DNA of 62,967 bases, from assembly GCA_002293375.1 (NCBI GenBank), contig DBDA01000030.1, forward strand, positions 1 to 62,967, written 5' to 3'. The notes beneath the pieces are model-generated. The model did not search any database and was not told where the DNA came from. It was given only the letters and a program-made list of their open reading frames with translations. Of the stretch, positions 48,413-56,222 are shown one piece after another; positions within the stretch are counted from its first letter, which is position 1; each line of letters opens with the position of its first letter. This DNA comes from Odoribacter sp. UBA944 (lineage in GTDB: Bacteria > Bacteroidota > Bacteroidia > Bacteroidales > Marinifilaceae). A program made the translations under genes and the position numbers.

Positions 48413-48470
48413 TGTAAGCTTACACCGCAAAATTGGTTTTTTTACAACCAGGGAAGAAATTCTATTTTCC
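48413..48470 (-). promoter_or_regulatory. Promoter region of the MACPF gene with shared boxes
   Basis: Read on the minus strand: GGAAAATAGAATTT (from 48470), then TTTG ending at 48428 as part of a -7-like CAATTTTG, three bases, then TGTAAGCTTACAAAA (from 48424). The first and last boxes recur in the divergent promoter at 48595-48656, at the same distances. Confidence 0.6.
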
Positions 48471-48594
48471 TGCATTACGATATGTATTCCGGACAGCTTG
48501 TTTCTGGTTCCCGGTATATTTTTGAGGATAGAAATCGTCTGTCTGACCAGCAGGGATAAGAACGAAAGCCGGTAGAAAAGTGATTTGCTGTATT

Positions 48595-48656
48595 GGAAAA
48601 TTCTATTTTCCGGTAACCGCATATTCTTCTATCTTTGAGATGTAAGCTTATAAAAA
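48595..48656 (+). promoter_or_regulatory. Promoter of the small 83-aa protein gene with shared boxes
   Basis: GGAAAATTCTATTTTCC (48595-48611) is a near-perfect inverted repeat; TATCTTTG (48630-48637) is the -7 box; TGTAAGCTTATAAAA (48641-48655) begins at the expected transcription start. From GGAAAAT to the G of TTTG is 43 nt in both divergent promoters. Confidence 0.65.
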
Positions 48657-48733
48657 TCAGACGGTCAGATACAATAGCCGTCCGGAGATGCCGAAAAACG
48701 TATAGAGTAGGTGTAAATTTAATTTATAAAATT

Positions 48734-48985
48734 ATGAATTGTGAAGTTACAGTAATTGGCGGAGGAAAATGGTTTGGTAATATTATCGGAGAGCCCGCCG
48801 GTGGTTTTCAGGTAAGGATGGCGAGTCAAGAGGGCTTTGACGCTGTGATTGCCGGAGCGCGACTTAAAAAGGAGTTATACCTTAAAAAACTGAGAGGCAT
48901 CGATGGATACTCTGTAAGAATAGAGAATCATGTCGATGAGAGGATTGAAATATCATTCCAAGTGATAAATTATGTAATAATGTAA
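48734..48985 (+). CDS. Small 83-aa protein of unknown function, divergent to the MACPF gene
   Basis: An 83-aa protein from ATG 48734; the frame extends upstream to 48635 but that part covers the promoter and has no protein-like content. The text MNCEVTVIGGGKWFGNIIG, then GFQVRMASQEGFDAV, suggests a small beta-rich fold, followed by a KKELYLKKLRG helix and a final strand. There is no signal, Cys pair or membrane helix. Its promoter shares boxes with the MACPF gene at equal spacing, which argues for joint control and perhaps a joint job (partner or immunity), but this is inference. A strong terminator follows. Confidence 0.6.
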   Translation: MNCEVTVIGGGKWFGNIIGEPAGGFQVRMASQEGFDAVIAGARLKKELYLKKLRGIDGYSVRIENHVDERIEISFQVINYVIM

Positions 48986-49002
48986 TCTCTTCCTCCCTTT
49001 TC

Positions 49003-49044
49003 ATCCCCGATGTCGATTTTCACCGTACATCGGGGATTTTTTTT
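49003..49044 (+). terminator. Terminator after the small gene
   Basis: ATCCCCGATGT (49003-49013) pairs with ACATCGGGGAT (49027-49037), followed by eight T residues. Confidence 0.9.
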
Positions 49045-49145
49045 GTTCAAAGGGAAAATGATCGGGAGTATTTGGAAATAAAAAGATGGATAATCCTTTC
49101 CATTTCCTTTCTTTAGTGAGTTTATTATCTTAATCAATTTAAATT

Positions 49146-49772
49146 ATGAAGTATCTCCTATTAAAAAACTCACAGAATCTTTTGTACATAGAATTGCCAA
49201 AGGAATTTCAAGAAGATATTGAAATCATTTGTTTTAATACACAGGATGAACTTGAAAATTATCTCAGGATAAACAAAATGAAGATCTGTCACGGTCGATT
49301 CCGACAGTTATCGTTGGAAGCGAATGATCCGGTTGAAAGGATTACCATGCCGGATGCTTTGTTTGTACGTCAAAATGATTATTTCAAGAAAATTCCGTTT
49401 ACAAGTATCAAATGGATAGAAGCTTCTCGGAGTTATAGCTATATTTACGTTACAGACAAGCCCCGTATTATCACCACTCACCCTTTGTCGGATGTAAAGA
49501 ATAAGTTAGCACCGGAGCTATTTGTACAGATACATCGCTCGTTTGTAGTAAACAGGAATTTTGTAGATAAATTTGTCGGAAATATGCTTTATATCGATAA
49601 TCAATCTTTCCCTATAAGTAAGAAATTCAGAAAGGATGTATTGAGCCGCTTCCTTTTCCTGGATAACATTAAAGGGTCATTGGAAAAGGCATCGATACCG
49701 TTCGAAGAAAAAGAGGAGCCAAATGAAAAAACAAGGTTTAAATTTGAACCGTACATATATCGCAGGATCTGA
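49146..49772 (+). CDS. LytTR-domain transcriptional regulator
   Basis: A 208-aa DNA-binding protein. Residues about 70-170 form a LytTR domain: DALFVRQNDYFKKIPFTSIK, WIEASRSYSYIYV, then LFVQIHRSFVVNRNFVDKF with the conserved HRSF...N pattern, and FPISKKFRKDVL. The first 65 residues do not look like a response-regulator receiver (no phospho-acceptor Asp pattern), so this is not a typical two-component partner, and no histidine kinase is adjacent. LytTR proteins bind direct repeats upstream of virulence, bacteriocin and cell-surface genes. Its position next to the MACPF pair makes it the natural candidate to read their shared boxes. A/T-rich, probably acquired. Confidence 0.88.
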   Translation: MKYLLLKNSQNLLYIELPKEFQEDIEIICFNTQDELENYLRINKMKICHGRFRQLSLEANDPVERITMPDALFVRQNDYFKKIPFTSIKWIEASRSYSYIYVTDKPRIITTHPLSDVKNKLAPELFVQIHRSFVVNRNFVDKFVGNMLYIDNQSFPISKKFRKDVLSRFLFLDNIKGSLEKASIPFEEKEEPNEKTRFKFEPYIYRRI

Positions 49773-50128
49773 TTTACGGCTATGTCTTTTATATTTGTGT
49801 CGTACAAAAATAAAACAATTATGGAAGACAAGATGCATTTTACCGGCCAAAATCTGGCGGCCTCCGTTCGGAGCAAATTCGGTGTTGCTTTAGGCGACTG
49901 TGGTCACACTCAAGTTCATGCGGAAAGGCTATAAGGCCCGGGATATTGTTGAACAATGCCTGAAACTTCCGGAATCGAGTATAATTTCACTTACCTGAAC
50001 GGACTCGCCGGTCGTGGCAACGGACAACGAAACGCACTCGCTTCAGCCGAGATTTTCAGCCGGTTACGCCCGTTCGCGATTTCGATCGTGTCTTTGACGA
50101 TTTTCCCCGAATCGGATTTGTATGTCCT
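49773..50128. other. Gene-poor decayed sequence between the LytTR gene and tRNA-Val
   Basis: This stretch has no credible gene. It has short frames such as 49821-49934 (37 codons, ATG) and a 26-codon frame from 49918, plus a minus-strand frame of about 39 codons ending near 50000 that reads DSGKIVKDTIEIANG. They look like pieces of former genes joined out of frame. With the integrase scrap beside it, I read the stretch as remains of an integrated element. Confidence 0.5.
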
Positions 50129-50205
50129 AACATATTTTGGATGTAGTGAATATCAATATTTTCTTCAAGTAATAAAGTAGCAATGAACCCCCTTGTGAAA
50201 AAATC
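50129..50205 (-). pseudogene. Tyrosine recombinase (integrase) fragment
   Basis: The minus strand encodes FIATLLLEENIDIHYIQNML followed by GHTN. This matches the C-terminal box of tyrosine recombinases (usual form HSFATHLLE...DIRYIQ-LLGH), but the His-x-x-Arg of the catalytic core is degraded (FFTRGF) and no catalytic Tyr follows. Sequence similarity breaks directly after the LGHTN segment. It lies about 150 bp downstream of the 3' end of tRNA-Val, a classic integration site. Confidence 0.72.
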
Positions 50206-50284
50206 GAAAAAGGGGTACGATTTGGACACTGAAATATGTCTTTTTATGACCTCTTTTTGACCTTCTGGACAGACAATAAACAAA

Positions 50285-50317
50285 AATCCCCGCAATCTGT
50301 TGATATTGCGGGGGATT
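50285..50317 (-). terminator. Terminator of tRNA-Val
   Basis: AATCCCCGCAAT (50285-50296) pairs with ATTGCGGGGGATT (50305-50317) with one bulge; on the minus strand TTTTTG follows. Confidence 0.78.
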
Positions 50318-50353
50318 GTCTTCCCTATGTCGCTTTTCGGCTTTCTTTTCTTG

Positions 50354-50428
50354 TGGGCGCTGAGGGATTCGAACCCCCGACCCTCTGGGTGTAAACCAGA
50401 TGCTCTGAACCAACTGAGCTAAGCGCCC
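50354..50428 (-). tRNA. tRNA-Val (TAC)
   Basis: A 75-nt cloverleaf on the minus strand: acceptor GGGCGCT/AGCGCCC, anticodon stem TCTGG/CCAGA enclosing TTTACAC with anticodon TAC (plus-strand 50391-50393), T arm GGGGGTTCGAATCCCTC-like. The discriminator is A and CCA is not encoded. Confidence 0.97.
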
Positions 50429-50510
50429 GTGCTTAACAGCGGGTACAAATGTAGCGCTTTTTTCATTTCCTCCAAAATATTTTCAAAAAACTTTTTAAGA
50501 ATTTATTTTT

Positions 50511-50518
50511 TACCTTTG
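50511..50518 (+). promoter_or_regulatory. Promoter -7 box of the TonB-domain gene
   Basis: TACCTTTG matches TAnnTTTG, 34 nt before ATG 50553. Confidence 0.55.
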
Positions 50519-50552
50519 TCCATAGCGTAAGAGACGGTTTAAATGGTTGGGT

Positions 50553-51005
50553 ATGAATTTAATTATCCTTTGGTTATTTTTTGGAGCTTGCCTGTTTCTG
50601 CAACCGGAAAAAGGAGATCCGATCGTTCCGGTCGGAAAGGAGGGACGAGATTCTCTGGATCGGGTTCAAACGGATAGCTTGCCAGTACCTCCTTTCCCGG
50701 CCGATACGTGCCTCCCTTTTAATTACGAAAACGTCCGGAATTACATTTTCCGGCGGATGTATTACCCACCGGAAGCCAAAAAGAAGGAGATTGAGGGGAC
50801 GGTCGTTGTGGGGTTCCGGATCGCGGAATCCGGGACGATAGACCGGGTCCGGATAGTCCGGCACGTGCATCCCCTCCTGGATTCTGCCGCTCTCCGCTTG
50901 ATCCGGGATATGCCCCGGTGGCGGCCCGTCCGGGTGCGGGGAGAACCGACAGCTTTGGACTACGAAGTGCCGGTTATATTTGAACTGACAGAACCGTTAA
51001 AATAG
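50553..51005 (+). CDS. Exported TonB C-terminal domain protein
   Basis: A 150-aa protein. ATG 50553 is preferred to an in-frame TTG at 50547. The N-terminus (MNLIILWLFFGACLFL) is a signal or membrane anchor; a Cys at 13 is not in a good lipobox. A short Pro-containing linker leads to the TonB C-terminal fold: YPPEAKKKEIEGTVVVGFRI, ESGTIDRVRIVRHVHPLLD and a DSAALRLIRDMPRWRPVRV helix-strand pair. Canonical TonB has a longer Pro-rich spacer, so whether this one can span the periplasm to energise receptors is doubtful; many Bacteroidota carry such short versions. The 3' end overlaps rnhA by 9 nt. Confidence 0.85.
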   Translation: MNLIILWLFFGACLFLQPEKGDPIVPVGKEGRDSLDRVQTDSLPVPPFPADTCLPFNYENVRNYIFRRMYYPPEAKKKEIEGTVVVGFRIAESGTIDRVRIVRHVHPLLDSAALRLIRDMPRWRPVRVRGEPTALDYEVPVIFELTEPLK

Positions 51006-51485
51006 AGGAGAGTCTTCCGCTTCGTAAGCGTGATCAATTTGCAGGGAGGGCATTTTATAGGCGGCTACCGCCAACTGATCACACCGTTCGTTTTCCGGTA
51101 CGGAAGCGTGTCCCTTCACCCACACAAACCGTACCCGGTGTTTCCGTAAAACCGATAGAAAGCGTTTCCACAAATCGGGGTTTTTCTTTCCCCGGAACCC
51201 CTTCTTCTCCCAACCGAACACCCAGTTTTTTTCTACAGCATCCACCACGTAGCGGGCATCGGAGTACACCACCACTTCGGCACCCTCGTTTTTGATAGCC
51301 TCCAACCCAACAATTACCGCCAGCAGCTCCATCCGGTTGTTGGTAGTTTTCCGGAACCCTCCCATCAACTCCTTGCGGTACGGGCCGGAAAGCAAGACAA
51401 CGCCGAAACCGCCCGGCCCCGGATTGCCGCTGGCCGCCCCGTCGGTATAGATCGTGATTTGGGGTGTCTGAGCTGATGCCGTCAT
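50997..51485 (-). CDS. rnhA: Ribonuclease HI
   Basis: A 162-aa enzyme that cuts RNA in RNA-DNA hybrids. ATG 51485 (MTASAQTPQITIYTDGAASG) gives the usual N-terminus; upstream in-frame sequence to 51578 covers the promoter. The catalytic set is visible: Asp in IYTDGAASGNPG, Glu in NNRMELLAV, Asp in VVYSDARYVV and the last Asp in NERCDQLA; WVKGHASVPENERCD carries the conserved His. It has an intact basic protrusion (WEKKGFRGKKNPDLW). A TATTTTTG box (51519-51512) lies 27 nt upstream, back to back with the dehydrogenase promoter. Confidence 0.95.
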   Translation of the reverse strand: MTASAQTPQITIYTDGAASGNPGPGGFGVVLLSGPYRKELMGGFRKTTNNRMELLAVIVGLEAIKNEGAEVVVYSDARYVVDAVEKNWVFGWEKKGFRGKKNPDLWKRFLSVLRKHRVRFVWVKGHASVPENERCDQLAVAAYKMPSLQIDHAYEAEDSPLF

Positions 51486-51511
51486 AGATAGGGGTCTGTT
51501 TAAATTTTCTG

Positions 51512-51548
51512 CAAAAATACGAATAGTTCGTTGAAAAATGTATTTTTG
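51512..51548. promoter_or_regulatory. Divergent promoters of rnhA and the threonine dehydrogenase gene
   Basis: TATTTTTG occurs on the minus strand at 51519-51512 (for rnhA) and on the plus strand at 51541-51548 (for the gene at 51598). The two -7 boxes are only 21 nt apart, so the promoters overlap. Confidence 0.6.
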
Positions 51549-51597
51549 TTCCCGCAATGGTGAGTTCCTTACAGCCATAAAAACAAATTAAAAACAG

Positions 51598-52563
51598 ATG
51601 AAAAAAATACTCATTATCGGGGCCGGCGGGCAGATCGGGTCTGAGTTGGCGCCTTATCTCAGGGCTATTTACGGAGACAACAACGTGGTAGCTGCGGATA
51701 TCAGCGCAGAGAAATGTAAAAACCTGGCGGAAGCGGGACCTTTCGAAGCGCTGGATGTATTGGACAAAGGCCGGTACATCGACATCGTCCGGAACTACAA
51801 AATCGACACCATCTTTAATTTGGTGGCGCTCTTGTCGGCTACGGGCGAAAAGAACCCGGAACTTGCCTGGAACATCAACATCGGGGCGCTCACCAACTCG
51901 TTGGGAATAGCCAAAGACAACAACTGTGCGGTCTTTACCCCCAGTTCCATCGGCGCATTCGGAAATGACACTCCCAAAGATAAAACACCGCAGGACACCC
52001 TGCAACGCTCCAACACCACCATATATGGCGTTTGCAAAGTAACCGGCGAGTTGCTGAGCGACTACTACTTCAACCGGTTCGGGTTAGACACCCGGAGCGT
52101 GCGTTTCCCCGGCCTGATCTCTTACATGACCCTGCCGGGCGGTGGGACCACCGACTACGCTGTGGAGATTTACTACGAAGCGTTGCGCAAAGGCGCTTTT
52201 ACCTGCAACGTCAAGGCGGGCACCTATATGGATATGATGTACATGCCTGATGCACTCCGCGCCGTGGTGGAGCTGATGGAGGCCGATCCGAAAAAACTGA
52301 AACACCGGAACAGTTTCAACATTGCCGCCATGAGTTTCGACCCGGAAGGGATCGCGGCGGAGATCCGCAAACACATACCGGCCTTCCGGTTGGATTATCA
52401 GGTAGATCCGGTTAAACAGGCAATCGCAGACAGTTGGCCCAACAGCATGGACGATTCGGCAGCGCACGACGAGTGGGGGTGGAAAGCGGAATACGACCTG
52501 AAAAAGATGACCGACGACATGCTCGTAAAAGTAAAAGAGAAGTTAGCCAAAGGGTTGGCGTAA
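51598..52563 (+). CDS. L-threonine 3-dehydrogenase, epimerase-type (extended SDR)
   Basis: A 321-aa NAD-dependent enzyme of the extended SDR class. The cofactor loop is ILIIGAGGQIGSELAPYL; NLVALLSATGEKNPELAWNI, FTPSSIGAFG and the active site YGVCK with Ser-Thr partners follow the pattern of epimerase-like threonine dehydrogenases, which oxidise L-threonine to 2-amino-3-ketobutyrate. VRFPGLISYMTLPGGGTTDYA is a strong marker of this group against sugar epimerases. It has its own promoter and terminator. Confidence 0.88.
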   Translation: MKKILIIGAGGQIGSELAPYLRAIYGDNNVVAADISAEKCKNLAEAGPFEALDVLDKGRYIDIVRNYKIDTIFNLVALLSATGEKNPELAWNINIGALTNSLGIAKDNNCAVFTPSSIGAFGNDTPKDKTPQDTLQRSNTTIYGVCKVTGELLSDYYFNRFGLDTRSVRFPGLISYMTLPGGGTTDYAVEIYYEALRKGAFTCNVKAGTYMDMMYMPDALRAVVELMEADPKKLKHRNSFNIAAMSFDPEGIAAEIRKHIPAFRLDYQVDPVKQAIADSWPNSMDDSAAHDEWGWKAEYDLKKMTDDMLVKVKEKLAKGLA

Positions 52564-52570
52564 TAAAAAA

Positions 52571-52593
52571 AGCGGCTTTCGGGCCGCTTTTTT
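52571..52593 (+). terminator. Terminator after the threonine dehydrogenase gene
   Basis: AGCGGC/GCCGCT stem (52571-52576 with 52583-52588) flanked by A and T runs. Confidence 0.85.
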
Positions 52594-52631
52594 ATTTTAT
52601 TGTGTAACTTCGGGGAGAAATTTAAAAGAGT

Positions 52632-54692
52632 ATGGCCAAAAACAAATTCAAAGAAGAACCGACGGTAAAATCTTACATCACCGGAGAGGTAGAGCTGACC
52701 GCCAAAGGAGCCGCTTACGTCATCTCTCCCGAAAGCAAATCGGATATCTTCGTCGCCTTCCCGAACCTGAAACACGCCCTGAACGGGGACAAAGTGAAGG
52801 TATTGGTCTACGCCCGGCGCAAAGCGGAACGGATCGAGGGGGAAGTGGTCGAGATCCTGGAGCGGAAAAAAAGCACCTTTGTGGGGGTGGTGCAGCGATC
52901 CGACAACTACGCCTTTCTGCTCCCCTCCGGCAAACAGATGCCCTACGATGTTTTCCTTCCGCTGAGCCATTTGGGGGGAGCGAAAAACGGGGACAAAGTG
53001 GTCGTTCAGATCACCGAGTGGCCGGAGCACCAGAAAAATCCGGTGGGCACCGTGATACAGGTGCTGGGCCAGCCCGGCGACAACGATACGGAGATGAACG
53101 CCATCATGGCGGAGTACGAACTGCCTGTCGCCTTTCCGAAAAAAGTGGAGAAAGCAGCCGAACGCATTCCGGACGAACTGCCGGCCGGTGAAATCGCCCG
53201 CCGCCGGGATTTCCGGGGAACGGTGACCTTTACAATAGACCCCAAAGACGCCAAAGACTTCGACGACGCCCTTTCGGTGCGGGAAGTGGGGAAGGGGCGC
53301 TACGAAATCGGCGTACACATTGCGGATGTGAGTCACTACGTACAGCCCGATACGTTGTTGGACCGGGAGGCGTACGCCCGGGCGACGTCGGTCTATTTGG
53401 TGGACCGGACCATCCCCATGTTGCCGGAGAAACTCTCCAACGGCCTCTGTTCCTTGCGGCCGGATGAAGACAAATTCTGCTTTTCCGCCGTATTCGAACT
53501 GGACGCAGAGGCCAAAGTAACCAGCCAGTGGTTCGGCCGGACGGTGATCCGTTCCAATCGGCGCTTCACCTACGAAGAGGCGCAGGAGATCATCGAAGGA
53601 GCGCCCGGAGAGTACCAAAAAGAGGTGCTTTTGCTGAACGGGTTGGCGCAGAAACTGCGGGAAGAGCGCTTCCGGGGCGGCGCTATCGACTTTGACCGGA
53701 TAGAGGTAAAATTCAACCTGGACGAAAAAGGAAAACCGTTGGGTGTCTACTTCAAACAGTCCAAGGAGGCCAACAAACTGATCGAAGAATTTATGCTGCT
53801 GGCCAACAAAAAGGTGGCGGAAAAGATCGGGAAAGGACAAAGCAAGCAGAAGGCCAAAACCTTTGTCTACCGGATTCACGACAAGCCGACGGAAGAGAAA
53901 CTAACGGACTTCAACCGGTTCATATCGAAATTCGGCTACGGATTAAAACTCTCCAACCGGAAAGCCTTGACTGCCTCCATGAACAACCTCATGCAAGAGG
54001 TAAAAGACCGTCCGGAACAGAACCTGATAGAGACCTTGGCCATTCGCACCATGGCCAAAGCGGTCTACTCCACGGTCAACATCGGCCATTACGGCCTCGC
54101 TTTTGATCACTACACCCACTTCACCTCGCCCATCCGGCGCTACCCGGACGTAATGGTACATAGGCTGTTGCAACGCTACCTGGACGACGGCCGCTCCGTC
54201 AGCCAGGAGAAATACGAAGAGATGTGCGAACACGCTTCGTCGATGGAGCAACTGGCGGCCAACGCGGAACGGGCCTCCATCAAATACAAGCAGGTCGAAT
54301 TTATGTCGGACAAGATCGGAGAGGCCTTTCAGGGGACTATCTCCGGAGTGACACAATGGGGATTCTATGTGGAGTTGGAAGAGTCCAAATGCGAAGGCCT
54401 GGTTCCCATGCACGAGCTGGAGGACGACTACTACGAGTTCGACGAAAAGAACTACTGCATCGTTGGCCGCCATTACGGCAAGCGCTACCAATTGGGCGAC
54501 ACCGTCACCGTTCAGGTAGCCAAGGCCAATCTGGTCTCCCGGCAATTGGATTTCGTCCTGCTCGAAGAGGGACGTCCGGCCCGTCCCCATCGTTCCGACC
54601 GCTCCGGGCCTCCCGCACAGGACGAATGGCAGAGGCGTCGCTTCGGAAAGAGAGGAAAAGACAAAAAAGGGTTCAAAAAGAAAAGAAGATAA
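52632..54692 (+). CDS. rnr: Ribonuclease R
   Basis: A 686-aa 3'-5' exoribonuclease of the RNB family that degrades structured RNA. An N-terminal OB-type cold-shock domain (TGEVELTAKGAAYVISPE, FVAFPNLKHALNGDKVKV) precedes the RNB core with the metal-binding cluster TIDPKDAKDFDDALSV and TSVYLVDRTIPMLPEKLSNG. HFTSPIRRYPDVMVHRLL is conserved, and an S1 domain lies near residues 565-645. The basic tail (RRFGKRGKDKKGFKKKRR) is typical. The N-terminus is shorter than in E. coli RNase R and lacks the helix-turn-helix segment. Confidence 0.95.
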   Translation: MAKNKFKEEPTVKSYITGEVELTAKGAAYVISPESKSDIFVAFPNLKHALNGDKVKVLVYARRKAERIEGEVVEILERKKSTFVGVVQRSDNYAFLLPSGKQMPYDVFLPLSHLGGAKNGDKVVVQITEWPEHQKNPVGTVIQVLGQPGDNDTEMNAIMAEYELPVAFPKKVEKAAERIPDELPAGEIARRRDFRGTVTFTIDPKDAKDFDDALSVREVGKGRYEIGVHIADVSHYVQPDTLLDREAYARATSVYLVDRTIPMLPEKLSNGLCSLRPDEDKFCFSAVFELDAEAKVTSQWFGRTVIRSNRRFTYEEAQEIIEGAPGEYQKEVLLLNGLAQKLREERFRGGAIDFDRIEVKFNLDEKGKPLGVYFKQSKEANKLIEEFMLLANKKVAEKIGKGQSKQKAKTFVYRIHDKPTEEKLTDFNRFISKFGYGLKLSNRKALTASMNNLMQEVKDRPEQNLIETLAIRTMAKAVYSTVNIGHYGLAFDHYTHFTSPIRRYPDVMVHRLLQRYLDDGRSVSQEKYEEMCEHASSMEQLAANAERASIKYKQVEFMSDKIGEAFQGTISGVTQWGFYVELEESKCEGLVPMHELEDDYYEFDEKNYCIVGRHYGKRYQLGDTVTVQVAKANLVSRQLDFVLLEEGRPARPHRSDRSGPPAQDEWQRRRFGKRGKDKKGFKKKRR

Positions 54693-54695
54693 GGC

Positions 54696-56222
54696 ATGAT
54701 CACATTTTTGGCAGGAATCGCCTTATTGATCGTTGGCTATTTTACCTACGGAAAATTTACGGAACGCTTCTTCGGCATCTCTTCCGAACGGGCCACTCCG
54801 GTCTGCCGGCTGGCCGACGGGGTAGATTATCAGCGCTTAAAACCCTGGAAAATATATGTGATCCAATTTCTCAACATAGCGGGGTTGGGGCCTATCTTCG
54901 GGGCGGTGCTGGGAGCGGCTTACGGGCCGGTCGCCTATCTTTGGATCGTGTTCGGTTGTATTTTTATGGGGGCGGTGCACGACTACTTTTCCGGCATGCT
55001 TTCCCTGCGGAACGACGGCATGAGCCTGCCGGACATCATCGGCAAATACTTGGGGAAAAACATCCGGAAACTCATGGTCGTCTTTACGGCTTTTTTACTG
55101 ATAGCCGTAGGCGTATCGTTTGTAAACGGGCCGTCGGTGCTGTTGGCAAGCCTGACCGGTTGGGACATGCGGATCTGGTTGTACGTCATCTTTCTCTATT
55201 ACATCATCGCCACCTTGCTCCCGGTGGACAAGATCATCGGGAAGATCTATCCCGTAATGGGCGCCGCATTGATCTTTATGGCCGGCGGTATCCTCGTTAC
55301 GATGCTGTACCAGGCGGTTGCCGGAGACATTGCAATGACGGAACTGACAGGGGAGACCTTGGGCAACCTGCACGCCCAGGCAGACAGCAACTACCTTTTC
55401 CCCACCATGTTTGTGATCATCTCCTGCGGGGCCATCTCCGGTTTTCATGCCACGCAATCTCCCATGATGGCCCGTTGCATGACCGATGAGAAGTACGGGC
55501 GTCCCTGTTTTTACGGGGCTATGATCACAGAGGGCATTGTGGCCATGATCTGGGCCGCCGCCGCCATGGCGTATTGCGGAGGGCCGGAAGGATTGAACGC
55601 AGCCGGCAAAGAACCGGCGGTATTGGTGGAAGAGGTCTGTAAATCCTGGCTGGGGATAACCGGGGCTGTCATCGCCATCATTGGGGTGGTGATCTGTCCC
55701 ATCACCACCGGAGACACCGCTTTCCGGAGCATGCGCCTGATCATTGCGGATGCCTTGAAATACACGCAAAAGCCGGTCAAGAACCGCTTGTTGGTAACGG
55801 TACCCATCTTTGTCCTGGCCTATTTTTTGTGCCGCTTTGACTTCTCCACCTTGTGGAAATATGTGGGCATCTGCAACCAGGTGCTGACCTCCATTACGCT
55901 GTGGGCTGGTTCGGTCTACTTGGTCAGGCAGGGAAAACCCCATTGGATGTTGTCGTTGCCGGCAGCCTTCCTGACGGCAGTCTGTATAGCCTATTTTATG
56001 GTCTCTTCCCACAAAGCGGGCGGCCTGAATTTAGATCATACCGTCGGTTGGATATCCGGAACCGTCGTCGCTCTGGGTATACTGGGATTCTTTTTGGGCC
56101 GGCGCAAAAAGATCATTGCAAACAGACAAAACCATGAAACCCGCATGCGAACAAACGCCAAAGAAGATGTTGTTGCAAAGGGTTCCATACGACCTAATGA
56201 GAAAAATACAACGTATGAATAA
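54696..56222 (+). CDS. Carbon starvation protein CstA family transporter
   Basis: A 508-aa inner-membrane protein with about twelve hydrophobic helices. CstA signatures are LNIAGLGPIFGAVLGAAYGP, GAVHDYFSGMLSLRNDGMSL, ISCGAISGFHATQSPMMARC and ICPITTGDTAFRSMRLI. Members import pyruvate or peptides when carbon is short. It starts 3 nt after rnr and its last 8 nt overlap the peptidase gene, so the three genes are likely one transcript. The cytosolic C-terminal tail is charged and unstructured. Confidence 0.92.
   Translation: MITFLAGIALLIVGYFTYGKFTERFFGISSERATPVCRLADGVDYQRLKPWKIYVIQFLNIAGLGPIFGAVLGAAYGPVAYLWIVFGCIFMGAVHDYFSGMLSLRNDGMSLPDIIGKYLGKNIRKLMVVFTAFLLIAVGVSFVNGPSVLLASLTGWDMRIWLYVIFLYYIIATLLPVDKIIGKIYPVMGAALIFMAGGILVTMLYQAVAGDIAMTELTGETLGNLHAQADSNYLFPTMFVIISCGAISGFHATQSPMMARCMTDEKYGRPCFYGAMITEGIVAMIWAAAAMAYCGGPEGLNAAGKEPAVLVEEVCKSWLGITGAVIAIIGVVICPITTGDTAFRSMRLIIADALKYTQKPVKNRLLVTVPIFVLAYFLCRFDFSTLWKYVGICNQVLTSITLWAGSVYLVRQGKPHWMLSLPAAFLTAVCIAYFMVSSHKAGGLNLDHTVGWISGTVVALGILGFFLGRRKKIIANRQNHETRMRTNAKEDVVAKGSIRPNEKNTTYE

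Noticed and set aside
52398..53879. A 493-codon minus-strand open frame opposite rnr
   Set aside because: It is antisense to the RNB catalytic core, has no family similarity, and would overlap the end of the threonine dehydrogenase gene.
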